Below are positions 6,529 to 13,688 of a stretch of DNA of 23,857 nt, piece after piece. Positions within the stretch are counted from its first letter, which is position 1. The number at the start of each line of letters is the position of its first letter. Both the position numbers and the translations under genes were made by a program. The DNA is from an uncultured bacterium (GTDB lineage Bacteria; Bacillota; Clostridia; Lachnospirales; Lachnospiraceae), in contig CAJMRM010000051.1 in assembly GCA_905215775.1 (NCBI GenBank), forward strand, positions 1 through 23,857. The letters are read 5' to 3'. The notes below the pieces were generated by a model that saw only the letters and a program-made list of their open reading frames with translations, was not told where the DNA came from and did not search any database.

Positions 6529-6737
6529 TTGAGCACCTCCCGGATCGTAATGACGCTGGCCGGACATTCCTTTGCGCACTTGCCGCAGCCCACGCATGCT
6601 CCCATATCCACCTGCGCCCGGATCCCGTGGAGGATCTGGATGGCGTTCATGGGACAGACCTTGACGCAGCAGCCGCAGGCCACACAGCTTTTCTGGTCCA
6701 CAAAGGCCCTTTTGGGAAGTTTTTTTACTGGATTCAT
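6525..6737 (-). CDS. 2x[4Fe-4S] ferredoxin
   Basis: A 70-residue bacterial-type ferredoxin with two cluster motifs, CVACGCCVKVC (C18, C21, C24, C28, plus an extra C23) and CVGCGKCAKEC (C48, C51, C54, C58), each followed by proline. This is a low-potential electron carrier in the cytoplasm. Start ATG 6737 has GGAGG seven bases upstream; an ATG two codons earlier is too close to that site. It is translationally coupled to the NapH-like gene and probably is its electron partner. Divergently placed from the binding-protein gene at 6903. Confidence 0.9.
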   Translation of the reverse strand: MNPVKKLPKRAFVDQKSCVACGCCVKVCPMNAIQILHGIRAQVDMGACVGCGKCAKECPASVITIREVLK

Positions 6738-6793
6738 ACGCATTCCTCCGTGTTTTGATGGAACTATCCTACCATATGGAAGGCGCGGCTTCT

Positions 6794-6806
6794 GTGACGT
6801 GGTCAC
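6794..6806. promoter_or_regulatory. Inverted repeat in the divergent intergenic region
   Basis: GTGAC-GTG-GTCAC, a perfect 5-bp inverted repeat between the ferredoxin and the binding-protein gene. On the minus strand it overlaps a weak candidate -35 (GTCACA) that stands 16 bases from TATGGT. It resembles a CRP/FNR half-site pair, but the spacing is one base short. Confidence 0.35.
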
Positions 6807-6832
6807 CGACGGGATATTAAGATTTTTGTCGC

Positions 6833-6861
6833 TTGCATTCCGAAAGATTCCGTGCCATACT
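6833..6861 (+). promoter_or_regulatory. Promoter of the family-5 binding protein gene
   Basis: TTGCAT (6833-6838), 17 bases, CATACT (6856-6861). Transcription from about 6868 leaves a leader of about 35 bases to the ATG at 6903. Confidence 0.6.
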
Positions 6862-6902
6862 GATAGCATACATTTTTATGGACATGATCTGGAGGGACCT
6901 AT

Positions 6903-8648
6903 ATGAAGCGTGGAATGAGACTGGCACTGGGGCTTCTGGCGTCGGCTGCGGTGGCGGCCATGACGGCCTGCGGAAGCGGCAGCGCCGGGGAGGCAGATCG
7001 AACAGAAGCGGGGACCACTGGCCGGATGGAGGCAGAGGAAACGGAGACGGCGGCTTCCGCAGGAGAAACGCCGGAGGAAGAGGAAGGCCGGTCTCCGTCC
7101 GGGAGCGGAAATGAAACGGAGGACAGGACGCTTACGGTGGCTGTGTTTGAGGATACAGGAGCTCTAAATCCGTATACGGGAGAAAGCCCGGCTTATGCCC
7201 TGGATTGGGTATACGAGGGGCTGACGGCCATGGAGGACGGCGTGCCGGTGCCGGAGCTGGCCCGGACGTGGGAGATTTCCGAAGACGGGCTTACGTATAC
7301 CTTCCATCTGCGGCCGGATGTGAAATTTTCCGATGGAAGCTCGTTTACCGCAGAAAACGCCAAAAGAAATATGGATCTGGTCCTGGGCCATAAGGAATAT
7401 TATCCGTACCTTCCGTCCCTGACGGCGGTCGGCTCCGTGGAGGCCGCAGACGAAGCGACGCTTACGGTGCATTTAACGGCGCCTGCCCCGTCTCTTTTGA
7501 ATGACCTGGCCGGGAGCTATCCCTTTGGGATGATGGGGGATGAAGGCTTTACGGCCGGAGACGACGTTTACCAGAGCGCGGGAGCGGCGGCAGAGCCGGG
7601 AGAGGAACATGGTTTTTCCACTCTGGGGACTGGAATGTGGAAGCTGAAAACGTATGTGGAGGGCGAATATTCCGTTTTTGAGCGCAATGAGGACTACTGG
7701 GGAGAAAAGCCGGGCTTCCGGTATTTAAAAACCGTGGTATTCTCCAGCGCGGAGGAGGCGGCAGAGGCCATGAGGGCCGGAGAGACGGATGTGATGGTGG
7801 ATTCGGAGCGCATCACGCCGGAGCTTTTTAAGGAGCTCCAGGACGCCGGATTCCAGACGGCGCAGGCGCCCTCGTCCAGTGTTTCTGTGCTGAACCTGAA
7901 TACGGCGGGACCGGTGACGAGAGACAGGGCTGTGCGTCTGGCCCTGGAGTATGCCGCAGACCGTGAGGAGATCTCAGAAACGGTATACCAGGGACTTCAG
8001 GGGCCGGCGGATTCCTATTTTTCCTGGAGGGTACCTGGGACAGACGTGGGGATCGCCCCTTATCCCAGGGATCTGGAGGAGGCCGGAAGACTCCTGGAGG
8101 AGGCTGGCTGGGTCTACGGAGAGGGAGAGAGCGTTCGGTCTAAAAACGGCCAGAAGCTGGAGCTGAGCCTGGTATACGACGCTTCCATAGCCGGGAACAG
8201 CCAGGTGGGAGAGCATTTAAAGGCCCAGTATGAGGCGGTTGGGATCCAGCTGGACCTGGTTCCCCAGGAGACCCCGGACTGGAATGAAAGCTGGAGGACG
8301 GGCCAGTTCGACCTGCTGCTCTCCAGGACCTGGGGGATCCCCTACGAGCCCTACGGCAGCTTTTTCTGTATGGCCTCCCCTGGGGACAAATTTTATCTGG
8401 TGCAGAGCGGAATGAGCGGCAAGCAGGAGCTGGATGTGATCATGAAGGATACCCTGGGCCAGAATGACGGGGAGCGGATGAAGGAGGACATGGCCTACAT
8501 CATGGAAAGCCTTCACCATGAGGCCGTCTATGTGCCGCTGACTGCGGTGGCGGATCTGGCCGTATACAGGGAAGGGCTTTCCGGCCCGGACATGAATTCT
8601 GCCCGGGGCGGCCTGGGGATCGGGAGCATGAGGCCTCTGGAGCCATAG
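6903..8648 (+). CDS. Family-5 ABC-transporter substrate-binding lipoprotein (peptide/nickel type)
   Basis: A 581-residue exported lipoprotein. Residues 1-22 are a signal peptide (KRGMRLALGLLASAAVAAM) ending at the lipobox cysteine C23; a low-complexity Glu/Gly/Thr-rich linker follows to about 70. The rest is an SBP_bac_5 domain: TLTVAVFEDTGALNPYTG, then YEGLTAMEDGVPVPELARTW, GLTYTFHLRPDVKFSDG and the family signature around FERNEDYWGEKPG. The sequence resembles the NikA/dipeptide group, so the ligand may be a metal chelate or a peptide; it cannot be decided here. No permease or ATPase gene lies beside it, so it must use a transporter encoded elsewhere or act alone. Start ATG 6903 has GGAGGG seven bases upstream. 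Confidence 0.88.
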   Translation: MKRGMRLALGLLASAAVAAMTACGSGSAGEADRTEAGTTGRMEAEETETAASAGETPEEEEGRSPSGSGNETEDRTLTVAVFEDTGALNPYTGESPAYALDWVYEGLTAMEDGVPVPELARTWEISEDGLTYTFHLRPDVKFSDGSSFTAENAKRNMDLVLGHKEYYPYLPSLTAVGSVEAADEATLTVHLTAPAPSLLNDLAGSYPFGMMGDEGFTAGDDVYQSAGAAAEPGEEHGFSTLGTGMWKLKTYVEGEYSVFERNEDYWGEKPGFRYLKTVVFSSAEEAAEAMRAGETDVMVDSERITPELFKELQDAGFQTAQAPSSSVSVLNLNTAGPVTRDRAVRLALEYAADREEISETVYQGLQGPADSYFSWRVPGTDVGIAPYPRDLEEAGRLLEEAGWVYGEGESVRSKNGQKLELSLVYDASIAGNSQVGEHLKAQYEAVGIQLDLVPQETPDWNESWRTGQFDLLLSRTWGIPYEPYGSFFCMASPGDKFYLVQSGMSGKQELDVIMKDTLGQNDGERMKEDMAYIMESLHHEAVYVPLTAVADLAVYREGLSGPDMNSARGGLGIGSMRPLEP

Positions 8649-8726
8649 GGCTCCGGGAACGGCCAGGGAGCCGGGCCGCAGCAGGCCTTTGTACAGTACA
8701 GGAGAGAAACGGAAAGGATATGAGTC

Positions 8727-9428
8727 ATGGAGAGAGAAGATGAGGAGAGACGGCTGAGACGGGAAATGCGGCGGATCAAAAGAAAAAAAGAGGAACGGAT
8801 CCGCCAGCTGATCCTGGCCGGTTTTTTCACGGCTGCATCTCTGATCATTCTGGCGGCGGTGATCGTGCTGTTTAAAAATATATTCCAGAAAAAGCAGGTG
8901 GATCCGGCGGACGTGAAGGTGCCGGAGTATGTGAAGGTGGATCTTCTGACGCCCAATCCGTATTCCAGGCCCCAGAAGCCCCTGACAGAGATCCGGGGCA
9001 TCGTGGTCCACTATGTGGCCAATCCCTGCAGTACAGCCAGGGAAAACCGGAGCTACTTTGAGCAGCTGAAGGACCAGACCGGAGAGGACGCCACATCGGT
9101 CAGCAGCCATTTTGTGATCGGGCTGGAGGGAGAGGTGGTCCAGTGCGTTCCCCTTACAGAGGTGGCCTATGCGTCCAATCACCGGAACAGCGATACCATT
9201 TCCATCGAATGCTGCCATCCCGATGAGACGGGGAAGTTTTATGACAGTACATATGAATCCCTGGTAAAGCTGTGCGCGTATTTCTGTACGGAATTTAAGC
9301 TGGAGCCGGAGGACGTGATCCGCCACTATGACGTGACGGGAAAGATCTGTCCCAAATATTTTGTGGACCATGAGGACGCCTGGGAGCAGTTCCATAAGGA
9401 CGTGGAGCAGGCGATGAAGAAAAAATAG
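8727..9428 (+). CDS. Membrane-anchored N-acetylmuramoyl-L-alanine amidase (amidase_2)
   Basis: A 233-residue cell-wall enzyme that should cut the bond between N-acetylmuramic acid and L-alanine. The cytoplasmic front (1-26) is strongly charged, with many Arg, Glu and Lys. One membrane helix lies at about 28-50. The outer part holds the amidase_2/PGRP-type domain: IRGIVVHYVANP with zinc ligand H95, SSHFVIGLEGEVVQCVP, NSDTISIECCHP with E161, and RHYDVTGKICP with H200 and C208 as the other zinc ligands. All expected ligands are present. Start ATG 8727 has AAAGGA eight bases upstream. It follows the binding-protein gene by 78 bases on the same strand and may be co-transcribed with it; no clear promoter of its own was found. 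Confidence 0.88.
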   Translation: MEREDEERRLRREMRRIKRKKEERIRQLILAGFFTAASLIILAAVIVLFKNIFQKKQVDPADVKVPEYVKVDLLTPNPYSRPQKPLTEIRGIVVHYVANPCSTARENRSYFEQLKDQTGEDATSVSSHFVIGLEGEVVQCVPLTEVAYASNHRNSDTISIECCHPDETGKFYDSTYESLVKLCAYFCTEFKLEPEDVIRHYDVTGKICPKYFVDHEDAWEQFHKDVEQAMKKK

Positions 9429-9460
9429 GACCGGTCCGGAATACGGACGGAAAACGACCA

Positions 9461-9503
9461 GAAAAAGAAGGAGGACTCTTTGGGGCAGTCCTCCTTCTTT
9501 TTC
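9461..9503. terminator. Bidirectional terminator between amidase and PHP genes
   Basis: A perfect 17-bp stem: GAAAAAGAAGGAGGACT (9461-9477) with AGTCCTCCTTCTTTTTC (9487-9503), loop of nine bases. The A/T-rich base of the stem supplies a T tract in both directions, serving the two convergent genes. Confidence 0.9.
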
Positions 9504-9505
9504 AG

Positions 9506-10309
9506 TTACAGGGGATAAAATACGGGCGTTCTCTGGTGGTAGACCGTGTAGAACCGGAAGCCGCAGGACTTCAGGATCTCTGTGGCCTGGGGGAAGAAGC
9601 CGCCCACCTGTCCAGGGGCATGGGCATCGGAGCCCACAGTCAGGAGCTCTCCGCCCAGCTCCCGGTAGCGCAGAAGGATCTCCTCCTGGGGGTGAGGGTG
9701 GCCCAGGCCGTATTTAAAGCCGGCCGTGTTGCATTCCAGCGCCTTTCCCCGGTGGATCAGAGTCTTTAGGATTTCGTCGATGAGATCCATATAATCCATG
9801 GGGACATAATTTTCATTGCGGTTGGGGCCGTAGCGGACGATATAATCCAGGTGCCCCAGGCTGTCGAAGCAGTCCAGGGACCGGATTCGTTCCAGGGTGG
9901 ATTCAAAATACCGGAAATAGGAGGCGTATTCGCTGCGGCCCTGGTAGCAGGCCGGATCGTATACGTCCAGGCCGTCCAGGAAATGGCTGGAGCCGATGAT
10001 ATAATCCACAGGAAGCTCCTCGCCCAGACGTGTGAGCGTGTCCTTTTCCCGGAGCATGAGCCCCAGCTCGATCCCCTTAAGGACATGGATCCGTCCCTCA
10101 AAGGCCCGGGCTGTTTCCTCCAGGGCCAGGAGGTAAGCAGGCAGATCCAGGGTAAAATCAATATGGGTCATCTGGGACGAGCCCGGATCGTGGTGGTCGG
10201 TGATGCAGATTTCCTTCATCCCCAGATCCAGGGCAGCCTGGACCTGGGCGTTCTGCGGCGCTTTGGAGTCGCCGGAAAATTCCGTATGTACATGACAGTC
10301 TGACAGCAT
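9506..10309 (-). CDS. PHP-domain phosphoesterase, histidinol-phosphatase (HisK/HisJ) type
   Basis: A 267-residue cytoplasmic metal-dependent phosphoesterase. PHP motifs are in order: HVH (H6, H8), TDHHD (H39, H40), KGIELG (E81), SSHFLDG (H109), LGHLDYI (H153) and GSDAHAP (D228, H230), enough to build the trinuclear metal site. Length and motif order match the monofunctional histidinol-phosphate phosphatase family, last-but-one step of histidine synthesis, although several family members act on other phosphates. No other his genes are in view, so the substrate is not certain. Start ATG 10309 has AAGGA six bases upstream. It begins 13 bases after the stop of the TAXI binding-protein gene and is probably in its operon. 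Confidence 0.85.
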   Translation of the reverse strand: MLSDCHVHTEFSGDSKAPQNAQVQAALDLGMKEICITDHHDPGSSQMTHIDFTLDLPAYLLALEETARAFEGRIHVLKGIELGLMLREKDTLTRLGEELPVDYIIGSSHFLDGLDVYDPACYQGRSEYASYFRYFESTLERIRSLDCFDSLGHLDYIVRYGPNRNENYVPMDYMDLIDEILKTLIHRGKALECNTAGFKYGLGHPHPQEEILLRYRELGGELLTVGSDAHAPGQVGGFFPQATEILKSCGFRFYTVYHQRTPVFYPL

Positions 10310-10322
10310 ATCGGTTCCTTTC

Positions 10323-11366
10323 TTATTCCATTTTTCCGGGTGTTTCCGGCAGAAGTCCCTTTTCCCAGTAAAACCGTTCCGCTCCGGGATGGAGGGGAAT
10401 GGGGACGGCCGAATACATAAAACGGTCCCTGGACATGGCGGAGAGGGACGGGTGCTCCTGCTCCAGGATCCCGGAATTCTCATAAAGGATGGACGTCAGT
10501 TCATAGGCCAGCGCTTCGTCCATAGCCTGATCCACGCACAGAAGGCATTTGATGCCGAAGGTATCCACGTCCCGGGTCTGTCCCGGATAGGTCCCGGCGG
10601 GGATCACATCCCGGTAGTAGAAGCGGTTTTCCGTCAGGATCGAATCCAGCTCCTGGTCCGTATACCGGAGGACTGTGCAGGGCATGGCGTCAGCCAGCTG
10701 GGAAAATCCGCTGATGGGAATGCCTGCGAAGCCGTGGACCGCATCCAGGGAGCCGTTGAGGATCCCTTCGGAGCCGGAGCCCAGGCCGTAATTTTTCAGG
10801 ATGGAGTTGGCCTCCGTGATTCCGGCAGCATCGAGGACGATCCGGGCAGAAAGCTCAGTGGAGGAATCCTGGGGACCGATGGCAATGCGTTTTCCCTTCA
10901 GCTCATGCACATAGGAGATGTGCAGGGAGGAGGGAGCCATCCAGTTGGAAAGACTGGGATATACGGCTGCGATGACCCGCAGATCCGGGCAGGGAGAGGC
11001 TTCAAATTCTTCCTGGCCGTTTACAGCCGCATAAGCCACGTCCCCGCTCACAAGCCCCAGGTCGATCTCCCCGTTCTGGAGGGCCGCCGCATTGGAGGCA
11101 GAGCCTCCGGAAGCGCTCAGATTGACGGTGATGGAGCCGTCGGCCTGGCTGATGGCCTGGGCGATGGCCTTTCCCACCGGATACATGGTGCCTCCGCTGT
11201 CGGCAGTGCCGATGGTGAGCACACGGAGGCTGTCCGCCTTCCGGTCATCCGAAGGATCCGGACTGGAAGGGGAAGCGGTCCGGCAGCCGGAGAGGGCCAG
11301 GGAAAGTGCGGCGGCTGCCGTGAGTGCGGCAAAAAAAGTTCTAATCATGAAAATATACCATTCCAT
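10323..11366 (-). CDS. TAXI-family TRAP transporter solute-binding lipoprotein
   Basis: A 347-residue exported lipoprotein. The signal peptide ends in a lipobox LALSGC (C28 if translation starts at ATG 11366; C22 from ATG 11348). A short Ser/Pro/Asp-rich linker precedes the TAXI domain: LTIGTADSGGTMYPVGKAIA, SASGGSASNAAALQNGEIDLGLVSGD, then LKGKRIAIGPQDSSTELSARIVL. Such proteins bind small organic acids, often glutamate or other dicarboxylates, and pass them to a fused TRAP permease; no permease gene is adjacent, so this is an orphan. Neither possible start has a good ribosome site; I kept the longer. The next gene in the operon is the PHP phosphoesterase. Confidence 0.85.
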   Translation of the reverse strand: MEWYIFMIRTFFAALTAAAALSLALSGCRTASPSSPDPSDDRKADSLRVLTIGTADSGGTMYPVGKAIAQAISQADGSITVNLSASGGSASNAAALQNGEIDLGLVSGDVAYAAVNGQEEFEASPCPDLRVIAAVYPSLSNWMAPSSLHISYVHELKGKRIAIGPQDSSTELSARIVLDAAGITEANSILKNYGLGSGSEGILNGSLDAVHGFAGIPISGFSQLADAMPCTVLRYTDQELDSILTENRFYYRDVIPAGTYPGQTRDVDTFGIKCLLCVDQAMDEALAYELTSILYENSGILEQEHPSLSAMSRDRFMYSAVPIPLHPGAERFYWEKGLLPETPGKME

Positions 11367-11439
11367 TTCTCAGAGTCAGTTCCGAAAACAGATAGAAAAG
11401 ATACGGGGCAGAATGCCTCTGACAGGCTGGCCGGCCCCG

Positions 11440-11459
11440 CCGTGTTAATCATAACACGG
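11440..11459 (-). promoter_or_regulatory. Operator-like palindrome over the TAXI gene -10 box
   Basis: CCGTGTTA and TAACACGG, perfect 8-bp arms around four bases. On the minus strand the centre supplies TATGAT (11453-11448), a -10 box, with TTGTAT (11477-11472) 18 bases upstream as -35. A repressor bound here would block polymerase. The leader to ATG 11366 would be about 75 bases. Confidence 0.5.
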
Positions 11460-11525
11460 AATCCGGCGGAGATACAACTGGTATTTTTGCCATCCGTCCG
11501 CAGGAGGGCTTCCGGGAACATGAAA

Positions 11526-11558
11526 GACAGGCCGGCAGTTGGGGGCTGCCGGCCTGTC
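11526..11558 (-). terminator. Hairpin downstream of gltS
   Basis: Perfect 13-bp stem GACAGGCCGGCAG (11526-11538) with CTGCCGGCCTGTC (11546-11558). On the minus strand TTTC follows, a short T tract, so it is a modest rho-independent terminator 53 bases past the gltS stop. Confidence 0.6.
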
Positions 11559-11611
11559 CGTAAAGGGAAGGTAAACTGTAAAACGAATACAGGTAAAATG
11601 TCAAAGCAGGA

Positions 11612-12862
11612 TCACCCTTTAAAAAGTCCTCCAAAGAGTGATAAGAAGATGGGATTATAAATATCGTCGATGATAACGGCAAAGGACGGATATAATACCC
11701 ATGCGATGTTATGCCAGCCGTACTGGTCCATCAGGGCCTTTTCGTTGGCAACGGCGTTGGACCCGGAGCCGCAGCCCCAGCCGATGTTTCCGGCTGTCAT
11801 AACGGCTGCACCGTAGTCGCGGCCAAACAGGTTAAAGGATACGAAGATCCCGAACAGCGCTATGAAGATTCCCTGTGCAATGAGGATGATGCTCATTTGT
11901 CCTGCAACGGGAGCCAGCTTTGTAAAGTCGGTGGTCATCAGAACCAGGGCCAGATAAAGCTCAAGGAACATGTGCTCGATGGCGTCTACCTCCGGAACGT
12001 AGAATTTGATCCCGGCAGCTTCCATGACGTTTCTTGCAATGGCGCCTGCAAAGAGACAGCCGATGAATTTAGGCATTTCGATCATGGGGATATTGTCCAG
12101 CAGGCAGTAGATGGGCATGCCAAGGGCTGCCAGAAGCAGGGTAAGGGCAAACATCATGATCATTTTTGTGTTGTTTAATTCCGGAACCTTTCCGGTGGCT
12201 GCTGTCTCCGGCTTATCGTTGGGATCCGATTTTAAGCCGTGCTTTGCGATCAGGAAAGCGGCCACAGGTCCGCCGATCAGGGAGCCCATGATATTTCCCA
12301 TGGTACCGGCTGCAACGCCGATGGTGGTGGCGTCCGGAGCGCCCCAGCCTTCAAAGATGGGACCGAAGGCGGCGGCAGTGCCTACGCCGCCGGACATGGC
12401 TGAGGAGGAGCACTGGAGAGCCAAAAGCGGATGCATTCCCAGAAGCTGGCTTAAAGCATAGCCCAGGAGGTCCTGGCATGTAATGAGGAGACATGCCGCA
12501 AAGGCGATCATGACGCAGAGCTTTCCGCCTGCATGCCGGAGCATTTTTGCGCTGAAGCCAAAGCCCACGCACAGGAAGAAGATGTTCTGGGTCAGGTCCT
12601 TCATCAGGGTCGCGTCAAAGGAGATATCCACGATGCCCATGCCCTTGATCAAGGAGACCAGGATGGAGAAAATAATACCGGAAACCACGGGAGCCGGGAT
12701 CGCGTACTTTCTTAAAGGTGCGGAGCGCGCCACAATGGCACGCCCCAGAAAGATGACGATGGCTGCAAAGCCGAGCGTGCATAAATATTCAAATTTGAAC
12801 GATGCAGCGGCTCCGTCGGCAGCCGGCGTATAAGTGCCGAAATAGCTGATGATGTCTGCCAT
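11612..12862 (-). CDS. gltS: Sodium/glutamate symporter
   Basis: A 416-residue membrane protein of the GltS (ESS) family that imports glutamate with sodium. It has about ten to twelve hydrophobic segments, starting with FEYLCTLGFAAIVIFLGRAIV. Family landmarks in both halves are present: the glycine/serine-rich loop CSSSAMSGGVGTAAAFGP in the first, followed by GVAAGTMGNIMGSLIGGP, and MTAGNIGWGCGSGSNAVANEKAL in the second. Start ATG 12862 has TTGGAGG eight bases upstream; a TTG five codons earlier lies inside that ribosome site. It stands downstream of a CitA/CitB-type kinase and regulator with its own strong promoter and a repeat array, so it is probably the target of that system. It would feed glutamate fermentation or amino-acid supply. 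Confidence 0.93.
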   Translation of the reverse strand: MADIISYFGTYTPAADGAAASFKFEYLCTLGFAAIVIFLGRAIVARSAPLRKYAIPAPVVSGIIFSILVSLIKGMGIVDISFDATLMKDLTQNIFFLCVGFGFSAKMLRHAGGKLCVMIAFAACLLITCQDLLGYALSQLLGMHPLLALQCSSSAMSGGVGTAAAFGPIFEGWGAPDATTIGVAAGTMGNIMGSLIGGPVAAFLIAKHGLKSDPNDKPETAATGKVPELNNTKMIMMFALTLLLAALGMPIYCLLDNIPMIEMPKFIGCLFAGAIARNVMEAAGIKFYVPEVDAIEHMFLELYLALVLMTTDFTKLAPVAGQMSIILIAQGIFIALFGIFVSFNLFGRDYGAAVMTAGNIGWGCGSGSNAVANEKALMDQYGWHNIAWVLYPSFAVIIDDIYNPIFLSLFGGLFKG

Positions 12863-12910
12863 AATAAGATCCTCCAATCTTTTTTATAAACATGAAAAAT
12901 TTATAAAAAA

Positions 12911-12939
12911 AGTATAAAATACAGAGGAGGAAAAGTCAA
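12911..12939 (-). promoter_or_regulatory. Promoter of gltS
   Basis: On the minus strand TTGACT (12939-12934), 17 bases, TATACT (12916-12911). Transcription from about 12904 gives a 42-base AT-rich leader. Confidence 0.75.
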
Positions 12940-12944
12940 TTTTA

Positions 12945-12978
12945 GTAAGTATGTAACAGACTTTCGTAAGTTTCGTAA
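12945..12978 (-). promoter_or_regulatory. Four TTAC repeats upstream of the gltS promoter
   Basis: On the minus strand TTAC occurs four times in 34 bases, as TTACGAAAC, TTACGAAAG, TTACATAC and TTACTAAAA. Starts are spaced 9, 13 and 8 bases, so the two pairs lie about two helical turns apart, ending six bases before the -35 box. This is the usual place for an activator such as the CitB-type regulator encoded just upstream. Confidence 0.6.
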
Positions 12979-12989
12979 CTGTATATTCC

Positions 12990-13688
12990 TTAAAGCGTGT
13001 GGTCCCGGCGGCCCAGGCCGTATTGGATGGACGGTCTTCCTCCGGTCTTGTAGTCGATGGAGCTGACGATCTCCCCGATGTCCACCAGATAGTTCATGTA
13101 CCGGCGGATGGTGATCCGGGAAAGGTGGATCTGCTCTGCGATCTGTTCACTGGTAAAGAGACAGTTCTGGTGGCTGGCCAGGAAGCTGCGGATCAGGTTC
13201 AGGGTCGCCTCATTGAGTCCCTTGGAGAGCTGCGGTACGGATTCGGCCGCCGGGTCTGGACCGGAAAACAGCTGGTCGATGGCGGCCTGGCTCAGGCTCG
13301 GCCTGGCCCCCCGCAGATACTCCTGCTGGGCGGCGAACCGTTCCAGAGCGGCCTTGAACCGGATGTATTCAAAGGGCTTTACCAGATAGTCCAGGACGCC
13401 CCGGCTCAGAAGCGACTGGACAATGTCCGCGTCATTGGCAGAGGTCACCATGATGACGGCGGGAGTTTTTCCCATGGCATGAAGCCGGTCGATGAATACA
13501 TCTCCGTTCATAAGGGGAGTATAATAATCCAGGATGATCAGGTCTGCCGTATGGCTTTTCAGATATTCCAGGGCCTCGGCGCCGCTTTTAAAGATACAGT
13601 CCGCCTGGAAGGAGGGGGTCACTTCCACGTACTGGCGGTTGATGGCGGCCACCATGGGGTCGTCCTCGATGATAATGACGTGATACAT
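12990..13688 (-). CDS. CitB/DcuR-type response regulator
   Basis: A 232-residue cytoplasmic transcription factor. Residues 1-120 are a receiver domain with acidic pair ED (D9, D10), phosphorylation site D54 in LIILDYYTPLMNG, T82 and K104 (YLVKPF). After a linker, residues about 155-225 form a winged helix-turn-helix of the kind in CitB/DctR/DcuR regulators (FTSEQIAEQIHLSRITIRRYMNYLVDIGEIV). Its ATG shares one base with the stop of the kinase gene, and AAGGA precedes it. Regulators of this class control uptake of di- and tricarboxylates; the next gene is gltS, so glutamate or a related acid is the likely signal. The TTAC repeats at 12945-12978 are its candidate sites. Confidence 0.92.
   Translation of the reverse strand: MYHVIIIEDDPMVAAINRQYVEVTPSFQADCIFKSGAEALEYLKSHTADLIILDYYTPLMNGDVFIDRLHAMGKTPAVIMVTSANDADIVQSLLSRGVLDYLVKPFEYIRFKAALERFAAQQEYLRGARPSLSQAAIDQLFSGPDPAAESVPQLSKGLNEATLNLIRSFLASHQNCLFTSEQIAEQIHLSRITIRRYMNYLVDIGEIVSSIDYKTGGRPSIQYGLGRRDHTL

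Noticed and set aside
8649..8690. Terminator after the family-5 binding protein gene
   Set aside because: Only a 6-bp stem (GGCTCC/GGAGCC) and a 4-bp stem with TTT; too weak to call, so read-through into the amidase gene is likely.
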